Assembly (NCBI GenBank): GCA_013204195.1
Contig: JABMOJ010000060.1
Span: 1 to 7,709 of the forward strand
Length of the DNA: 7,709 nt
Direction of reading: 5' to 3'
Source: SAR86 cluster bacterium
Lineage (GTDB): Bacteria; Pseudomonadota; Gammaproteobacteria; Pseudomonadales; Azotimanducaceae
Made by a program: the position numbers and the translations under genes
The notes under the pieces: generated by a model
What the model was told of the DNA's origin: nothing
What the model saw: the letters and a program-made list of their open reading frames with translations, nothing else
Database searches by the model: none
Part shown: piece by piece, positions 5,915 through 7,709 of the stretch
Position numbering within the stretch: position 1 is the stretch's first letter
Layout of the letters: every line of letters starts with the position of its first letter

Positions 5915-7210
5915 ATGTTCCACTACAAGTCCACGGACCCCGCGCAATCCCGACACGAGGATCTGGCGCGCATGAAACGCCTGGCAACCGGGCTCTTGCT
6001 CGCAGTCACTGCTGTTTATATCGTCGCGCGCCTGTTCCACGAGTTCGCGCCCTGGGTTGGTTATGTGGAAGCCACCGCAGAAGCCGCCATGGTCGGCGCC
6101 CTCGCTGACTGGTTCGCCGTCACCGCCTTGTTTCGGCACCCCCTGGGTCTGAAGATCCCGCACACAGCGATCATACCCAACCGTAAAAGTCAGATCGCCG
6201 AGCAATTCGGGCGCTTCGTCCAGGAGAATTTTCTCTCGGAACAGGTCATTTCTGCCAAGATCCGAGCCATGAATCTGAGCCAGCAAGTGGCCTTGTGGAT
6301 CGTCGCACCGAAGAATGCCGACGCGGTGGCCGAACAACTCACCGCTGGACTGGCAGGAGCGGTCCGGGTGATGAACGACGCAGATATCCAGCGGATGATC
6401 GAACAGAAGGTCGCCGACAAAATTCGGGATACTTCATTCGCGCCACTCATTGGCGAGTTGCTGACATTCCTAACCTCGGGCAGACGTCAACAGGAAGCCA
6501 TGGATGCCGCCGTTCGAATCGCCTTGAATCTGTTAGAAGACAATGACGAGCAACTGCGCGAAAAAGTCGGTACAGAAACACCCTGGTGGTTTCCCTCGAG
6601 TCTTGACAAGGCTGTGTATAAAAAACTGGTTCGCAGCCTGAGCAAAACTCTGTATGAAATGCAGATGGATATTTTTCACCCTATGCGCATCAAGCTGGTC
6701 ACGATCACTGATCAGTTTATGGAAGACCTGAAGCATTCACAGGATATTCGCAACAAGGAAGTCTCGATCAAAGAGGATCTACTGAACCAACCAGCGTTAC
6801 GGGATTTTACCGGCACTCTCTGGCAAGATATCAAACAAGCTTTATTACATCAAAGCGAAAACCCCAACGCCGAGCTCAAGCAGACAATTCAAAAGTCGGT
6901 GATAAAGTTTGGTGAATCTATTCTCGAAGATCCGGCCCTGGCCAACAAGATCGATGGGTGGGCAGACGCCAGTGCCCGCCACCTCATTCGAACCTATGGC
7001 CATGAAGTGGCAGACCTGATTTCCGGCACGATCGACAACTGGGATGCCACAGCCACTGCGGAACGAATTGAACTGCAGATCGGCCGCGACCTACAATTCA
7101 TTCGCATCAATGGCACAGTTGTCGGCGGCTTAGCCGGCCTGACGATTCACCTTATTGCCGAACTGAGCAGTCTGGCCGACATTAGCTTGACTGACCTGTG
7201 GCCACTTTAA
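5915..7210 (+). CDS. DUF445 family inner-membrane protein, YjiN-like
   Basis: This 431-residue protein matches the DUF445 family, to which E. coli YjiN (of similar length) belongs. The family has no established biochemical function. Visible features are an N-terminal membrane segment at about 23-41 (LATGLLLAVTAVYIVARLF), then the hallmark block at 52-90 with AEAAMVGALADWFAVTALFR and HPLGLKIPHTAIIP. A long, mostly hydrophilic helical middle region follows (about 95-385). The C-terminal membrane segment at about 400-417 (GTVVGGLAGLTIHLIAEL) comes right after the conserved LQFIRINGTVVG. Two membrane anchors around a large soluble domain suggest the middle part lies on one side of the inner membrane. 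No Shine-Dalgarno precedes ATG 5915. An alternative ATG at 5972 (residue 20, MKRLATGLL) has GAGGA ten bases upstream and would still keep both membrane segments. The gene is divergent from the SDR and its 3' end overlaps the convergent DUF6285 gene by 29 bases. Confidence 0.9.
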   Translation: MFHYKSTDPAQSRHEDLARMKRLATGLLLAVTAVYIVARLFHEFAPWVGYVEATAEAAMVGALADWFAVTALFRHPLGLKIPHTAIIPNRKSQIAEQFGRFVQENFLSEQVISAKIRAMNLSQQVALWIVAPKNADAVAEQLTAGLAGAVRVMNDADIQRMIEQKVADKIRDTSFAPLIGELLTFLTSGRRQQEAMDAAVRIALNLLEDNDEQLREKVGTETPWWFPSSLDKAVYKKLVRSLSKTLYEMQMDIFHPMRIKLVTITDQFMEDLKHSQDIRNKEVSIKEDLLNQPALRDFTGTLWQDIKQALLHQSENPNAELKQTIQKSVIKFGESILEDPALANKIDGWADASARHLIRTYGHEVADLISGTIDNWDATATAERIELQIGRDLQFIRINGTVVGGLAGLTIHLIAELSSLADISLTDLWPL

Positions 7211-7704
7211 AACCTGAGTAGCGCGGCTGATCGATAGCAATCTGATTCGCCACGGCGTGACGCAAATAATCATGTAATCGCTCATCATCAAGGTCCTGAG
7301 TGCCATCGCGCAATTCTCGAGTCAGACGCCAGCGCAGCGCCTCCAGATCGTCGTCGGCTACCGCCGAACCATACAGAAGCCTTAACTTCTCCAACTCCAG
7401 CGCCCGTGCCGCCCCCCCCAGTTGACTTTCACGAAGCACAATATCCAGCGCATTACCCGCAACCCGAGCGAGAAAATTGACCCGACCGGTGGTGCCATCC
7501 ATCACATCAGCACGCAAAAAGTCACGCACCGCTGTCAGTAACTCGTCAGCCCGAGGCATATCCAGCGTTTGCGCTGCCTGCTCAGGTTGTACCGGCGTCA
7601 CGATCCCTGGGATCACCAGATTCACACAATCGATCTGACACTCTGACGAACGCCGACCAATACTCGGTCGCTCCACGGTCTTATCGGGTCCGTTACGGTA
7701 ATGC
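7182..7704 (-). CDS. DUF6285 domain protein fused to the C-terminal end of an APH-type phosphotransferase (5' end uncertain)
   Basis: The frame is open on the minus strand from just after a TAG (7707-7705) to TAA at 7182-7184, about 173 residues. From MPRADELLTAVRDFL (ATG at 7559) to the end, with VNFLARVAGNALDIVLRE, DLEALRWRLTRELRDG and AIDQPRY, it resembles DUF6285, a small uncharacterised domain usually encoded beside a phosphotransferase related to aminoglycoside/choline kinases. The stretch before it (HYRNG...VERPSIGRRSSEC..D..NL) looks like the conserved last helix region of those phosphotransferases, and no stop separates the two parts. So this may be the tail of a fusion protein. Possible starts inside the window are GTG 7676 and ATG 7559, neither with a clear ribosome binding site. 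The TAG near the edge would separate it from any upstream kinase part. Family recognition is from memory of the pattern; the fusion is inference. Confidence 0.65.
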
Positions 7705-7709
7705 TAAGC

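Noticed and set aside
5852..6337. Minus-strand 161-codon ORF opposite the DUF445 gene
   Set aside because: It is the antisense shadow of the conserved DUF445 N-terminal region, and its translation resembles no family.

Overview
The window looks like chromosomal DNA of a free-living, probably marine gammaproteobacterium. The basis is an iron-regulated feoA-feoB operon behind a Fur-type operator, a YjiN-like DUF445 membrane protein, and a phosphotransferase/DUF6285 pair of the kind found near lipid or acyl-CoA catabolism genes. GC content looks moderate. The taxonomic guess is inference from gene families only; there is no rRNA or phylogenetic marker. I see no tRNA, rRNA, insertion sequence, integrase, CRISPR array or phage gene.

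Layout, left to right. Positions 1-610 (minus): the 5' end of a membrane-anchored sensor protein whose output domain lies beyond the left edge. Positions 611-1053: a divergent intergenic region of about 440 bp with a doubtful 50-codon hydrophobic ORF and a perfect 7-bp inverted repeat. Positions 1054-2316 (plus): a major facilitator superfamily transporter. Positions 2317-2394: a short convergent gap with two palindromes. Positions 2395-4775 (minus): feoA-feoB for ferrous iron uptake, overlapping by ATGA, with a Fur-box-like operator at about 4796-4815. Positions 4865-4944: a 12-bp tandem repeat overlapping the stop codon of the next gene. Positions 4935-5711 (minus): a classical short-chain dehydrogenase/reductase with a GTG start. 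Positions 5915-7210 (plus): a DUF445 (YjiN-like) inner-membrane protein. Positions 7182 to the right edge (minus): a DUF6285 domain joined in frame to what looks like the C-terminal end of an APH-type phosphotransferase. An in-frame TAG lies at the window edge.

How the genes work together: only feoA and feoB form a clear functional unit (GTP-driven Fe2+ uptake, expected to be repressed by Fur with iron). The transporter, dehydrogenase, DUF445 protein and sensor are separately transcribed, and I see no sign that they act in one pathway. No new multi-gene system is evident. The points most worth checking are the stop-codon-spanning tandem repeat, the phosphotransferase-DUF6285 fusion or nonsense mutation at the right edge, and the small ORF overlapping the sensor start.
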